Source of the DNA: Blakeslea trispora
Taxonomy: Eukaryota > Mucoromycota > Mucoromycetes > Mucorales > Choanephoraceae
DNA length: 64,000 nt
Direction of reading: 5' to 3'
Assembly: GCA_025331445.1 (NCBI GenBank)
Contig: JAIWNE010000032.1
Span: 186,001-250,000 of the forward strand
Below, in pieces: positions 33,375 through 45,036 of this stretch. Numbering within the stretch: the first letter of the stretch is position 1; each line of letters opens with the position of its first letter. Both the position numbers and the translations under genes were made by a program. The notes under the pieces were generated by a model, which saw only the letters and a list, made by a program, of their open reading frames with translations, was not told the DNA's origin and did not search any database.

Positions 33375-34908
33375 ATGTTGAAACCGGCTTATAAAGAATA
33401 TCTGAAGGAAAGACAGATAGAAAACTTGAGGCTCTACAAGTATGCCGCAGTAGATAAATCACCCGTCTCTAAATATATCTTGAAGCCCTACTGGGATTTC
33501 GCTATTACTCTGTTTCCTGAATGGATAGCGTGAGTTCTTTGTCTTATTGTATTAAGCCGGTTTAACTGATTCAGTTACAGTCCCAATTTGATCACCCTCA
33601 TTGGCTTGTTTTTTATGATCTTCAACGTCGTTGTGGTTTGTATTTGGTCGCCTCAGTTGGATACAGAAGCACCCAACTGGATCAATTTTAGTTTTGCCAT
33701 TGGTCTCTGGCTTTACTCTACCTTTGATAATGTGGATGGTAGACAAGCTAGGCGTACAGGAACTTCCTCGCCTTTAGGTGAGTTATTCGATCATGGCTGT
33801 GATGCTGTGAACTGTACCTATGTGGCTTTGTTACAATCAGCTGCTTTGGGTTTGGGACATACACCTTTGGCTGCTTGCTTGCTCTTTGTTACAATTGCTG
33901 GTTTTTATTTGTCAACTGCAGAGGAATACTATACCGGTGTACTTTACTTGGGCTATGTCAATGGTCCTACTGAAGGTATTATTGTTACTTGTATGGCTTT
34001 TATCTGGTCAGGCATTTTTGGTAAGTTTTTTTTTTTTGGTCCGAGAAATAAAGTATGAACACAAGATTTGATAGGTGTTGCTTCCTGGCATGTGCGTGTG
34101 AGTGAGATCTCATGGCTATCTTGGTTGACTCATTTTATTTTGCCCAAAGCCACTACATTTGCTGATGTTTTTGTATGGGGTATGGTGGCTTTCTTTTTTG
34201 TAACACACTTACCCGTATGGTAAGTCACTTATGTCAAGTAAATAAGACAGATCTAACAGCACGATTTTTTTTAGTGTTTATTCGATAGCTCAAGCATGTA
34301 CTGAAAAGGGATTAAAGAAATTGAGTGTGTTAAACCAAGTATCTTTCCCTTTGGTGTTCTCTGGTTTCATCATTTTCCATTGGTTGTCTTCTCCTGCTTC
34401 TGTTGTCTTTTCAGAGAACCATTTCATCTTATTTGCTATCTATGTTGGTCTTTTGTTTGGCGAGGTGGCTTCTGATATCATCTTGGCTCATCTCACAAAA
34501 TCTGAGTTTCCTCGCTTCTTGAATATATATTTATCGTTGACATTCATGTCAGTGTTAGTTAATCTTCAAGGTTATTTTGGCATGTAAGTGAATACTATCT
34601 AAACGGATCGTTCAATAGTACTCATATACTATTAGCATTTGGTTGCCTGAATATCTAGCACTTGCTACCATGTGCCTTCTGACATTCGTTGGCTTTATGG
34701 TAAGAGCTGTTCGAGTCATACGTGCTTTTTGCGCCTTTTTGAAAATCCGTTGTCTTGTCATTCCTTCATCCAAGAAGGGAAGAGGTAAAGTAGAATAAAA
34801 TAAAAGAGAAGAAGTAAATACTGATACGAATAAACAATAGCTGCCGAACAAGAGTCACTATTGGCCACTCAAGAAGAAGGTGCTAGCCAACAATACAGTA
34901 CATTTTAG
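33375..34908 (+). CDS. CDP-alcohol phosphotransferase (choline/ethanolamine phosphotransferase, Cpt1/Ept1-type)
   Basis: Exons 33375..33529, 33581..34020, 34075..34219, 34275..34583, 34636..34784, 34841..34908; 421 aa. Starts with the family N-terminus (LYKYAAVDKSPVSKYILKPY, then WDF) and carries the complete CDP-alcohol phosphatidyltransferase motif DG-x2-AR-x8-G-x3-D-x3-D in NVDGRQARRTGTSSPLGELF followed by DHGCD. Several further membrane spans (about seven to eight in total). It transfers phosphocholine or phosphoethanolamine from the CDP-alcohol to diacylglycerol in the ER, the last Kennedy-pathway step (family knowledge). Choline versus ethanolamine preference cannot be read from the motif. 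The C-terminal exon is short and hydrophilic. A GTAAGA at the end of the last TM segment (34700) is read through as coding in this model because the frame continues sensibly to the next donor. Confidence 0.92.
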
Positions 34909-35235
34909 AGACATCAACTTTATATCTTATTATTAATGGAATACCCATCACTATAAACAAAATTATTTTGCTTTCTAATCTTTAGTTTTTTTTTATTATA
35001 GAAAAGAGGAAAAAACCATACAAAAAAAATGATGATTTTAACAATGACATAAATGCAGAAAACAAGTTTTTGTTTTTTTTGTGGAGAGATAGTTTTGCTT
35101 CATAAATAAGTGAAAAAAATAAAAGGAACATGCATAGAGTAAATGGAAACGTGTAAACAATAATGACTATAAGTAAAAGAAGATAGAAAAAAAGCAATAG
35201 AATCAATGATGAAGAATGGAAAATAAAAGAGGAGC
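34909..35235. other. Convergent 3' spacer, nothing recognised
   Basis: 327 bp between the stops of the phosphotransferase and the zinc-finger gene; AT-rich UTR-like sequence. Confidence 0.5.
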
Positions 35236-37079
35236 TTAACAACCCACGGATGTACTGTGCCAAGACATATTGGCCATCATATTAGAACTGTTTGATGCTT
35301 GAGTGGGTTGGTTTGAATAATTAAGTGGGGGTAGATTCGTTGTCTTGGAATGCAAGTTATCTTGACGAGGTTGCTTTCGACGACGATCTTCAACACGCTG
35401 ATGAGTTTTCATATGTTGAGATAGATTGTCTGATCGAGAAAAGGTTTTGTGACAATTGGGAAATGAGCAACCAAATGGCCTTTCTAGTGTATGAATTCGC
35501 ATATGACGCTTCAGGTGTTCTAAGCGCTTAAATCGACGTTGACATTGTGTCACTGGACAGATATGCGATTTCTGTTGATTGCTAGTGGAGGACTTGCGTG
35601 TGGTGGATCGATGGCTGGATTTCTTGCCTGTCGACTTTACTGCTGGAGTGGTGCTATCCTCGTTCAAAGTCACAGGCACAATAGACATGGTGTCATCGGG
35701 ATAATTTTGGTATGCATAAGGGCTTGGATTGTTGGGTGAAACCATAGGATAGTTGAAGCGAGAAGAAGGAGGGGAAGAATGAAGTGTTTGGGCCAAGTAA
35801 AGTGAAGAATGAGCTTGGTGTTCATGGTTCAGTAAAGAAGTGCCGGATGGGGAAATAGGGGAAGTCATGGTAGAGTGCAAATCATCGCTTGCACTTGTTG
35901 TGGGACTGGCAAATAATTGCTGTGGAAAATGACGCATATACTGTTGCTGATAAGGTTCCTAAACATATTAAGTTAGTGATCATCCTATGTACAAGAAGAA
36001 TTCCAAAAGTAAAATCTTACCTCAGAATGATAGCGATCAGCATACATGTCTTGATAAGGAGTCATATCAAAAGGAGATGCCTGTCTTACTTGTGTGTTGC
36101 CGTAGAAAGGCCTCTCTTCAAAAGACTGGACCATGACTTCAGAGTCTATAGGAGAAGATCCAAGGGTACTGTTTTCACAGACATCGACTTGTTCTGTAGT
36201 CATACTCTTTTCTTGCTTTGCTGATTCTTTAGTTTGAAGCAGGTTAGCCTTTTTGGTATGCGTACGATAGTGTGCATGGAAGTTATCTGAACGACTAAAG
36301 CTCTTTCCACAACCAGGAAAATGACAGACATGCGGACGTTTTCCTGTGTGAACGAGCATATGACGCTTAAGATGCTCATATCTCTTAAAGCTCCAAGTAC
36401 AATAAGGGTATTTACAGGCATGCTTATGCTGAGTGTTGGGTCCTGGTTGAGGACGAGTGCCTCTGCGAGATGGTTTGGTGGTGGTGGTGGTGGTGGTGGT
36501 AGGACGGGAGGTGGTGGGAGTGTAGATAGGGAGTGAGTGAGGCTGTAGAGATGCGTTCAAGAAAGTATAATCAGGTGGATATCGAGTCGCAGAGGCTGAT
36601 TGAGCAGCAGCGGCAGCTTGAGCAGCGGTAGCCACAGCGGCAGTAACAGCAACTGAGTAGCCGCTGGCAGGCATAGAAGGTGATGAATGTGCTGGTTCTG
36701 GCGGAAAACTTTCCATTGAGACAGCTGAACAAGAACTTCTTCTATAAGCCTCTTGTTCTTGAATGGATGGTGCAAGATTTGTTCCAAATCCAAAAGGACT
36801 AATATCAATCGAAAACTTTCGCTTAAAGTTCATTGAATCAAACAACATGGATGATGGAGAGACAGCAGGTGTCAATGGAGGCGAAACATGTTGAGGGTAC
36901 ATCATGCCAGAATGAAAGCTGTTGAATGTATTGGGTGGAGGAGGTAAATAAGAAGGAATGGCTGACTCTTTCATTTCCATCGAAACTACATCTGCTTTTG
37001 CTAATTTATCAATACTTGGTAGCTTCTCACTTATGAGAGGTGTATCAGGTTGCTCATAGTTCATGATCTGATGGTTCAT
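35236..37079 (-). CDS. C2H2 zinc-finger transcription factor with two separated finger pairs
   Basis: Exons 36021..37079 and 35236..35958, joined in phase 0 (RYHSE|EPYQQQ); 593 aa. The first half is Ser/Pro-rich with an Ala/Gln run and a Thr run, then finger pair one: C-x4-C-x12-H-x3-H in [20 protein letters not shown] and [20 protein letters not shown]. Finger pair two lies ~200 residues later: [20 protein letters not shown] and [20 protein letters not shown]. The two pairs have the same architecture (FKRxEHLKRH then FSRSDN), suggesting internal duplication. Such pairs resemble fungal Msn2/Ste12-tail-like regulators that bind short G/C-rich elements (inference). Without the intron the gene looks like two separate two-finger proteins; the GTAAGA/TTTAG splice and conserved phase support one. 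Confidence 0.88.
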
Positions 37080-39646
37080 TTTCCACTGTTATCCACTCTT
37101 TTTTTTTTTATTAATTGAGAAAAGTGGAAAAAAAGTGGAAAAAGGTCAAATATAAGTGGTGGGCTTCATAAAGACAAGTTGATCGACACGCTATTACAAA
37201 AAGGGAGCAAAAAAATAAAATATAAAAGCTTAATAGTCTTAGTCTCTCCCTTATGATCTTGCTTTCTTGCTGAAGAAAAAAGGGGGGGAGATAGAGAGGA
37301 AAAAAAAAAGAGGAGAGAGTGAGAGAGATTCTCTCTCTCCTTACATTACTATTTCATATGAGCAGTAATCATAAAGTCTTTTTTGATTGGTAAAGAGATG
37401 TCAACTATAAAACACAAAATTTTCTTTGTCTCCCTCTCCCCTTGAAGAATGTTTATTCCTGTAGACACGTTCTAATGACATGTCTATCGAAATCTCCCTA
37501 GACAAGGAGTAGTATTCATCTTTTCACAATACGCAGAGCCTCGTGCTTTCAAATAATGCCTTTATCTCCCTTATTCTAGCTTCTTGTTGTATGTTTCAAT
37601 AAAGAATACCCGGCTCGGATTTCTTTTGCTTTTTATTCAGTTGTAAAGATGTCCAATAACAATCTGAAAGCAGCTGCTCTTTTATCTCCATAAGTATTAG
37701 CATTGCATCGTATTAATATAGTTGAAGATATACGATGGTGTGTGTGTGCTGAGCTCTCATTGTGTTTCTACATGGCTTTTAAACCTAGCTTATTTCGCAT
37801 CCTTTCAAACCCCATTTATTCAATAATGAAAGCAATCTTCATCCAATGTACAAATGATAAATCAATTGATAGAATGACTGTAATTTAAGCCAATCTAATT
37901 GTGGATAAATGAAGTTTATTCGAAATGATCTATTTGCTTATTAAATTCTCAAGATGAAACTCTTTGTTTAAAGAGAACAAAAAAAAAAGCTAAAATGTGT
38001 TGCTTAGAATTTTCTTTTGATTTCTATCCTCACTATTCTTTTACAAGTGGGAAGAGTCTCTTTTTTTTTTGAAGAAACAACCAGGATTTGATGACAGATA
38101 TTAAGCATAGCTTTAGCGTCAATGAACAATATAAGTATTGATTAAAAAAAAAAAAAAGAATGTCTTTACAAAAATAGAAATTAGTGAAATTTATGCCCAA
38201 TTAAACACATCTCTAGTATTACAATCTCCCTTTTATAACTTTAAGGTGAAGGCAATGATTGTGTATTTTGAAACAAATCTCATGTTCAAGACAATGTTTA
38301 TCAATTAACTTTGTTTCAGATGAAAGCACTTGTAAGTCATCACTGTGCAATACTTTAAGAATGGCTTTTTCTTACATTTACTGAAATTAGGGAGAGAATC
38401 TGAACAAAAATAAGTATTTGATAAAGTAACACAAGAAACACAATAAAAAGAAATGGGAACTTGTTTAGATTAGTTTGCATACATTATAGTAAGCAGTGTT
38501 TTAGCGGCGACGATCACTCAATATGTAGATTGAGTAATGCATTATGCAAAGATCTGTTTGTTTTTTTATGGATGCAATAATGCAAGAAAGTCAAATGTAT
38601 AAGCGAAAAAGTCTCTATATTTTGATTCATCATAGCACTATGTTTAAACAATGAGTTTATAAGGCCATATAAATACAGGATTGAGTTTCTTCTCGAAATG
38701 CTGTAAAATTTCTTTTTGACACAATTGTAAAGATAATGCAATAAAAATCTAGCAGGCTGATCGAATGGTCAGATGTATTTTCTTTTCTTAGTGTTTGCAT
38801 ATAGGATGATGTCTTGAATGACTACAGGCACATTCGTCAATCCCCCAATGACATTGGTAGTAGCTTGGGCCATTCTGGACTGAGTATGTCATTTGAATGG
38901 CCGTTTTTAGTAGTTGCTGCCGTGAAACGAATATGTTTCTTTCGTTATACTCCTTTAAATTCTCGGCCAAGTTGATGTGTCGTTTTAATTGAGATGTCTG
39001 TAGCGTTTTGGCTTGCATTTGCTCTGGTTCCTCTCATAAATCGCAATTCCACAAAGTGGTTTTTCGGTGTACAAGCGTATATTTATTGTTTTGTGTAATA
39101 GAAGCTATAGTGTGTATAAATTTTATAAAATTATATGGTTTGATGAGCTCGAAAGATGCAGCGTCTGACTAAGAACTGATGAAAGTCGATGTAGACGTCT
39201 GTCAGTCAAAAGCTTTTGCAGTTTAATTACCTGTTGTGGTTTGCACTAAATCTCCCTAAGGTATGATAGACTCTCTGTACTCTTATAAATGATAACACTG
39301 TAGTGATAGTTTGTGTCAATGAAAAAAAAAATAAGCGGGAAGATTTGTCAGTATGAACATTAGGTTTTTGCTTACAATTGTAGAAATTCTACAGTTTTAA
39401 GTGTAACAGCCCTGTCTCATCATTCAAAAAAGAAATCTTTCAACTGACTCTCAAATAACAATTATTTATTGAAGCGCAGCAATTCTTTTTTTTAGGAATC
39501 AGCCAAAAATGACAAAAACAGACGAAAATGTCATGTGCACAATCAAATGGAACATTGAGACCTTTTTAAGTAGCTGTTGAATATTAGAATATAATTTACA
39601 TAAAAAGTGTGGTTTCAGGGTATTAAAAATACATGGTGTTTTCTGA
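37080..39646. other. 2.5-kb intergenic region, nothing firm
   Basis: Upstream of the zinc-finger gene: purine/pyrimidine-rich GAGAGA/CTCTCT patch at about 37285..37340 that can fold back on itself. The remaining sequence is AT-rich. A 76-codon minus-strand frame (38788..39018) with a Cys/His-rich end was noted but not accepted as a gene. Confidence 0.45.
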
Positions 39647-42161
39647 TTAAATAATCCATCCGAGAATGCGTCTCCAGAGAGGAAGCTGTTCATCTGCTTC
39701 GTTGTCCTTCTCAATATCAAATCGAGTAACACGACCTGTTTCGAAATCTAAGTTGAGAAGTTAGTAACATTAGAAAACTTTAAAAAAAAACAAAGACGTA
39801 CCAACTTCCTCCAAAGGAATGACTTTTCCTTTAGTGACAATCTTGTGGATGACGTAACACAAGACAAATGGCACAATACCAATGTAGCAAGTGAAGAAAG
39901 AGACAGTTGTCCATTCAGGGTAGAAGGCAGTATAACCTTGACCAAGAATAATCAAGATACAAAGGATACAAGCAAAGAGACCGCTGAAAGGGTAGCCAAT
40001 AGCCTTGAAAGGAAGGTCATCAATGCTTCTACCTTGACGAACATAAGCACGACGGAAACGAATGTGAACACCAGCAATACCAGCCCAACTAATAAAACCA
40101 CTGACAGCAGTAATACTCAAGAACCATGTAAAGGCAGCTTCAGCACTATTTGATAAAATAAGATTAACTTGGTTGCTCAAAACTTTGTTGTATTTCTTAC
40201 CTGTAGATAGAAACAAAGACACAAGCAAAACCAATTACAGAAGAAAAGGTAACAGCCCTAAATAAGAGAGATAGACGTGAGAAAATGAAAGGTTGCGCAA
40301 AGCAAACAACTAGACATCTGATTCTTACCAAAAAGGTGCACCAAATCGGTTTACTTTGCCAAGGAAGGCAGGAGCGTTACCATCACGAGCAAGACCCAAA
40401 AGAGTACGAGAGGTAGTGTACAAAGATGAATTACAGGCAGATAACACACTGGTCAAGACAATGGCGTTAATGACATGAGCACCTGCTTCAATACCAGCCA
40501 GCTTGAAGATCAAAGTGAAAGATGCAGTACCAGGGCCACCATCAGGGTTTGTAAGATCTTCGTTGTCATAAGGGACACACATACCAATAAGGAAAATGGT
40601 AAAGATATAGAAGATGATGATACGCCAGAAAGTGTTACGAATGGCACGAGGCACAGTCTTGGTAGGGTTTTTGGCTTCACCAGCAGTAATACCAACTAGG
40701 AAAAAAAAAAGAGAGGTAAATAAAGCGCACACAAAAAATATTTTCTTATTCTGTATACTTTACCAACTTCGGTACCTTGGAAGGAGAAACCAGCAGACAA
40801 AAGAACACTGATGGTACCCAAAGCGCCATTATTGAAGGCACCGGGTGTCTTCCAGTATTCGAAACCAATGGTACCAGCGCCAACAGCGCCAGTGGTAACA
40901 AGAATAGCAATAATAATGAAAACGATGACAATCAAAATCTTGATGAGTGCAAACCAGTACTCTAATTCACCATAGATTCTCACACTGAGGTAGTTGACGA
41001 GAACAATAATAACTAGAAAGATGGTAGACCAAGCAGCATCGGGCATGATTTCACCCCAATATTTGATGATGGTGGCAGCAGCAGCAAGTTCTATTTCAGA
41101 AAATGGAATGAGTTTATTTTGTCATGTCATCTTTTTTAAAAATGTTATATTACCTGTAGCGATAGTAACAGCCTAAAAGGATGAAAACTTATTAGGTCAG
41201 TAAACATCCGAAAACAAAATGAGTGTTTTGACTTACCCACTATAGTTTACATAGATTAAATGGTTAGAAAATAAGCAAAAAAAGTTAGTCAAAAGAAATC
41301 GTTTGGTCAACAGTCAAGTAACTTACAGAAAACCTAATGATAAAAAGATTTAGCAATCAAAAAAAAAAGTCTATGTTTATACAATGATGCTTACCAATAG
41401 TTCCAACCCAAGGCAAAACCGAGAGAAGGTTCAATAAATCGAGTAGCATAATGGTTAAATGAACCAGAAACTATAGTTTTTTTAAAAAAAGAAAAGTCAG
41501 ATCAGGCTAAACCGAGACAAAAATTTTCTCTTGTTTCTATACCAGGCATGAATGTGGCCATTTCACCAAGACATGTCATAATACAATAAACCTAAGGTAT
41601 CTAATAAGTATCAAGACAATAAAGTTTTTTTTTTGCGAATGTGTATATACCATGAGACCAACTAAAGGAAAAGAATGTTATGGTTAGTCATCTTAATTGA
41701 GAAAAAAAAAATTGTAACTATCTCACTTACTAACGATGTAAGCGATCAAAGCACCAGCAGGACCAGCCTATTATTCGAGAAAAAAAAATATAAGAGACAG
41801 GTTTAGCAAAGGTACCACTTTGTTCTGGGCATTGTAAATGATATTTACCGTGGCGACATTGCCACCAGAATTCAAAAATAGACCTGTACTATAATACACA
41901 AAAACAGGGCTCAGTTGAAACAGTATATCGATCAATTAGTTTGTCTTATTACCCAATGGCACCACCTAAAGAAATCATTTGAATATGTCTGGCATCCAAA
42001 CCACGATGAGTTCCGGATTGAATGTTGTTTTCTTCATCCCCAAGAACTTCTTCTGAGCGGTAGGATGGAGCACTGTGTTTCTCATATTGCTCTGTTTTCT
42101 GAGACTCATAGGGGTATTCGCTTGAAGATTGATACGTTTCTATAGCAGGTTTCTCTACCAT
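39647..42161 (-). CDS. Amino-acid permease (APC/YAT family, basic amino-acid type) with microexons
   Basis: Fourteen exons: 41953..42161, 41849..41888, 41731..41767, 41651..41661, 41543..41591, 41395..41470, 41327..41333, 41237..41239, 41154..41172, 40764..41090, 40329..40695, 40201..40257, 39802..40145, 39647..39747; 548 aa. N-tail, then YAT motifs: [70 protein letters not shown], ...[15 protein letters not shown], and late [20 protein letters not shown] with FRRAY. About 12 membrane spans; plasma-membrane proton symporter of amino acids (family knowledge), most like Lyp1/Can1. Three exons are 11, 7 and 3 nt; the 3-nt exon is the conserved Trp codon of WFSW. All phases close in frame. A TTACAG acceptor just before the ATG suggests a 5'-UTR intron. 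Confidence 0.9.
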
Positions 42162-44032
42162 TTTTTCTGTAATTGAAATGACTTTTTTATAACAGAAAAA
42201 AAATTGCAAAACAAAAAAAGTTCAAGCAAGAAAGAAGAAATCAAAAATACTTTATTTTCTTATTTATCCTTATGATTCACAGTGTTACCAATTCTCCTTG
42301 TCACACACCAATCAAAATGGATACCGCATGCCAATCAAAAGTAGTTTCACATCTTCGGAAATTGAAGTTGTTCTTTTAACAAATGATTGGAGATTAGAAA
42401 CTTTTGATTCAAGTAACATAATATTACATAAGCGCATATCCAAGTGCATTGATGGTCGCATTAGCCAAGCATAGTATAGGTAGAAAAAACAAATAAAAGT
42501 GTTGATTGAAGGGCTCAAGTGAGATTTAACTTGAACATTGTATATTACAAGAAGTATTCTCTCGAACCACCTGTTACACATACACAGTGCTTTCTTTAAA
42601 GAGTAATTGTGCGCGGAGCTTGAGAAGTGATTGGGACCCCTTCTAGATAACACATTTCAAAATGAAGCGTATCAAACAGGCTCTTTTACTGTTGCTTCAT
42701 TTGAGCTTTAAAAGAAAAACAAGACGAAACAACAAACAAAGAAAAATAGAAAGAGAGGCAAGAGTATGGCAAAAGTGAATTCGGTCCACATTAAATATAG
42801 TAGTTGCGATTAGCTCAGTGATAACTGGCGGCGATAACATATCTTTCTTTTTTTTCTCAGTTTCTTATCCTCTTATTATCTTTTATATCTGACCTGTGCA
42901 GTCAGATCTGTTTTTTTTTACAACCTCAATTTAAGTGAGGCAACTGTTTTTTAGTCCCATCTTTTTTGATACTTTATTGAAAAAATCTTTCTTAAACCAC
43001 TTTGTCTGCCCTTGTTGATTCTTTTGATAGCAACCTGATCTTGTTGGTTCTTGCCACAATGATAAGAAGCTCTCAACTGAGAAGTTATTTTTGGCGTTTA
43101 GAGCGCTGGAAGTATGCCTACGGACATGTGTTGCTTCAAATTAGAATGCTTTGCGGACTGTGTCTCAGTAGCAGTTTAGGCACCCTGAGATGTAAATAAC
43201 TAGACCATACTATAGTTCTATTGCCTCGTAACATAAGTTGGGCAAATTTCTATTTGCAAGAGAAGAGCAACACACCAAAACGAAACAAGGACTACCCAGA
43301 GCACTGTTCTACTATTAGTTTGAAATATTTTGTCTCGCATTGCACTTGTAATATGAAAGGCACAGTCAATGAGATAAAAATAATAGCTTTAATAATGAGA
43401 GGTTATACAGGTGGGGTCTGTAAATCAGAAGGCAGAGCAAAGCTCACCAAAGCAGAAGGAATTTAAATTCTTTGTTGGCTGATATTGTTGATGCTCCTGC
43501 TGCTGCTTCAATCCTTCTTGCTGTCTGTTGACAGACTTTCAACAAACATCAAGAAATGTAAACGTAATGAAAGGCCATGCAAATGTATATATATTAGTAA
43601 AGCAATATGTGCCTACCTGTATGCTGATATGAAAGTAGACAATAACAGGCTTTGTCTTGCGAAGACGACAGGTATAGCCTTGGGCATTGTCCAGGAAGAA
43701 AGTTGACAAAGCATGTCTCTAAGGCCAATTGTTGTCTTGATAAAGACAAGATGATTTGACTTTAGCCATGGCTCAGCTTTTACGCAATTGTTATTTATAA
43801 AACATGATCGAAAACATTTTACAAGCAGTAATAGAAATGTGTATATCCTTCTAAAGAAAGGCAACACTCTAGCTCTGTAAAGCATTCAGCTAGTAGACAA
43901 ACATGAATTTTAAAGAAAAGAGGTATTTTATATTGTAACAAGCAAATTTTTTATAGACTCGATCATGCTAACCGTTCTACATACACTCTTTTAGTAATAC
44001 CAATGTGTTGAATTTCTTGAACGATCGTTTTC
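42162..44032. other. 1.9-kb intergenic region, possible gene relic
   Basis: Upstream of the permease and downstream of the AP-4 sigma gene. Between 43000 and 43710 three adjacent plus-strand frames of 65-81 codons occur, possibly fragments of a decayed gene, but no family was recognised. No tRNA or repeat seen. Confidence 0.4.
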
Positions 44033-44742
44033 TCATCGTTGTTTGCTCTGAGCTGTAGTTAGAGCATACATGGCCTCTAAGATTCGTTGTTGATTGGTTT
44101 CAGCAATAAGTCCCTTCACAACAATTTCATCCATGATCATATGTATCTTCTCTAGACTGAACATAAAATCTAATTCTGTCTATTCTATTGGTTAACAATC
44201 AGACTACAGATTCAATTCATCTAGCTTACCACTTTTTCAAAATACTGATCAAGACATTCTATTCTTCATTTGCTTAATTGTTATTTCTCTCTTTCATTTT
44301 AGCGATCTTACCAACACACAACTGAATCAATTCCAGCATGGCAAATTCATTCTATTCTTCTTTTAGGATCACAAGCGTATGTTTTTCGTTTCACTTACAT
44401 CCTCTGAATCACAACCAATAATAAAATAGAGAGAAGCATACATACGAAACACTTTTTTTTGTATAGTTGAGTCTTTTTTTCTCTCTTTTTTATCTTTCCC
44501 ATCAAATACCTATCTTATAGTCATATATTGAAGTAAAAAGAGCCTGTTTGAAGATATAGCCTTAGGTTTATTGAGGTTGAAAATAAGATGAATTGTTCTT
44601 TACTTGCTTGATTAGGTTGTCGAGTAATACACAGCCTTGCTACTTCCAACTCAAACCCTGCACGATCTCTGTTTATGTCTTGATAGTACCTTGAGAAACG
44701 CGTATGACATGACTTGTTTACAACTAATATAAACCGTATCAT
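44033..44742 (-). CDS. Adaptor-protein sigma subunit, closest in pattern to AP-4 sigma
   Basis: Exons 44608..44742, 44510..44543, 44399..44451, 44312..44351, 44230..44258, 44033..44179; 145 aa, the usual sigma length. It begins MIRFILVVNKSCHTRFSRYY and continues with Y-D-Y-K-I-V-F-R-M-Y-A-S-L-Y-F-I-I-G-C-D, ECLDQYFEKV, ELDFMFSLEKIHMIMDEIV, KGLIAETNQQRIL. The VNK at the start, ELDFMFSLEKIHMI and the NQQRIL end match AP4S1 better than AP-1 or AP-2 sigma as I recall them. Sigma is the small chain of the heterotetrameric coat adaptor; AP-4 acts at the trans-Golgi (family knowledge). Intron 1 is best read as GC-AG (CAA|GCAAGT), which gives gap-free alignment length; a GTAAAG...CCTAAG alternative also stays in frame and adds six residues. 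Confidence 0.8.
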
Positions 44743-45036
44743 CTTAAATAAAAATAGGGAAAATAAAAATAAAAAGAAAAAGGTAGAAAATAATGCAACA
44801 ATACAACTTTTATTGGTTCAATCATACTACTTATTCTCGGGCGCCCAGATGCACTAACTAGATCGGAGACCAAAATCGATTTGAATCTTTTACTCAAACC
44901 AACGAAGGCTATTATCAATGTATTTTATATTATATCAAAGCTTAAAAGAGCTACACATATTTTCAAAGAAAACCAGCTTTACAAAATATTAAGAGAGAAA
45001 CAAATGATGATGTGATATGACTAGAGAGAAGAATGT

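Noticed and set aside
35236..35937. Second zinc-finger pair as a separate gene starting MRHFPQQ
   Set aside because: A well-formed phase-0 intron joins it to the upstream finger exon, so one gene is favoured.
38788..39018. 76-codon minus-strand frame with a Cys/His-rich end
   Set aside because: No splice context, family or start support; the Cys/His spacing does not match a known finger.
43002..43706. Three adjacent plus-strand frames as a spliced gene
   Set aside because: No domain and no consistent splice sites joining them; may be a relic, not reported as a gene.
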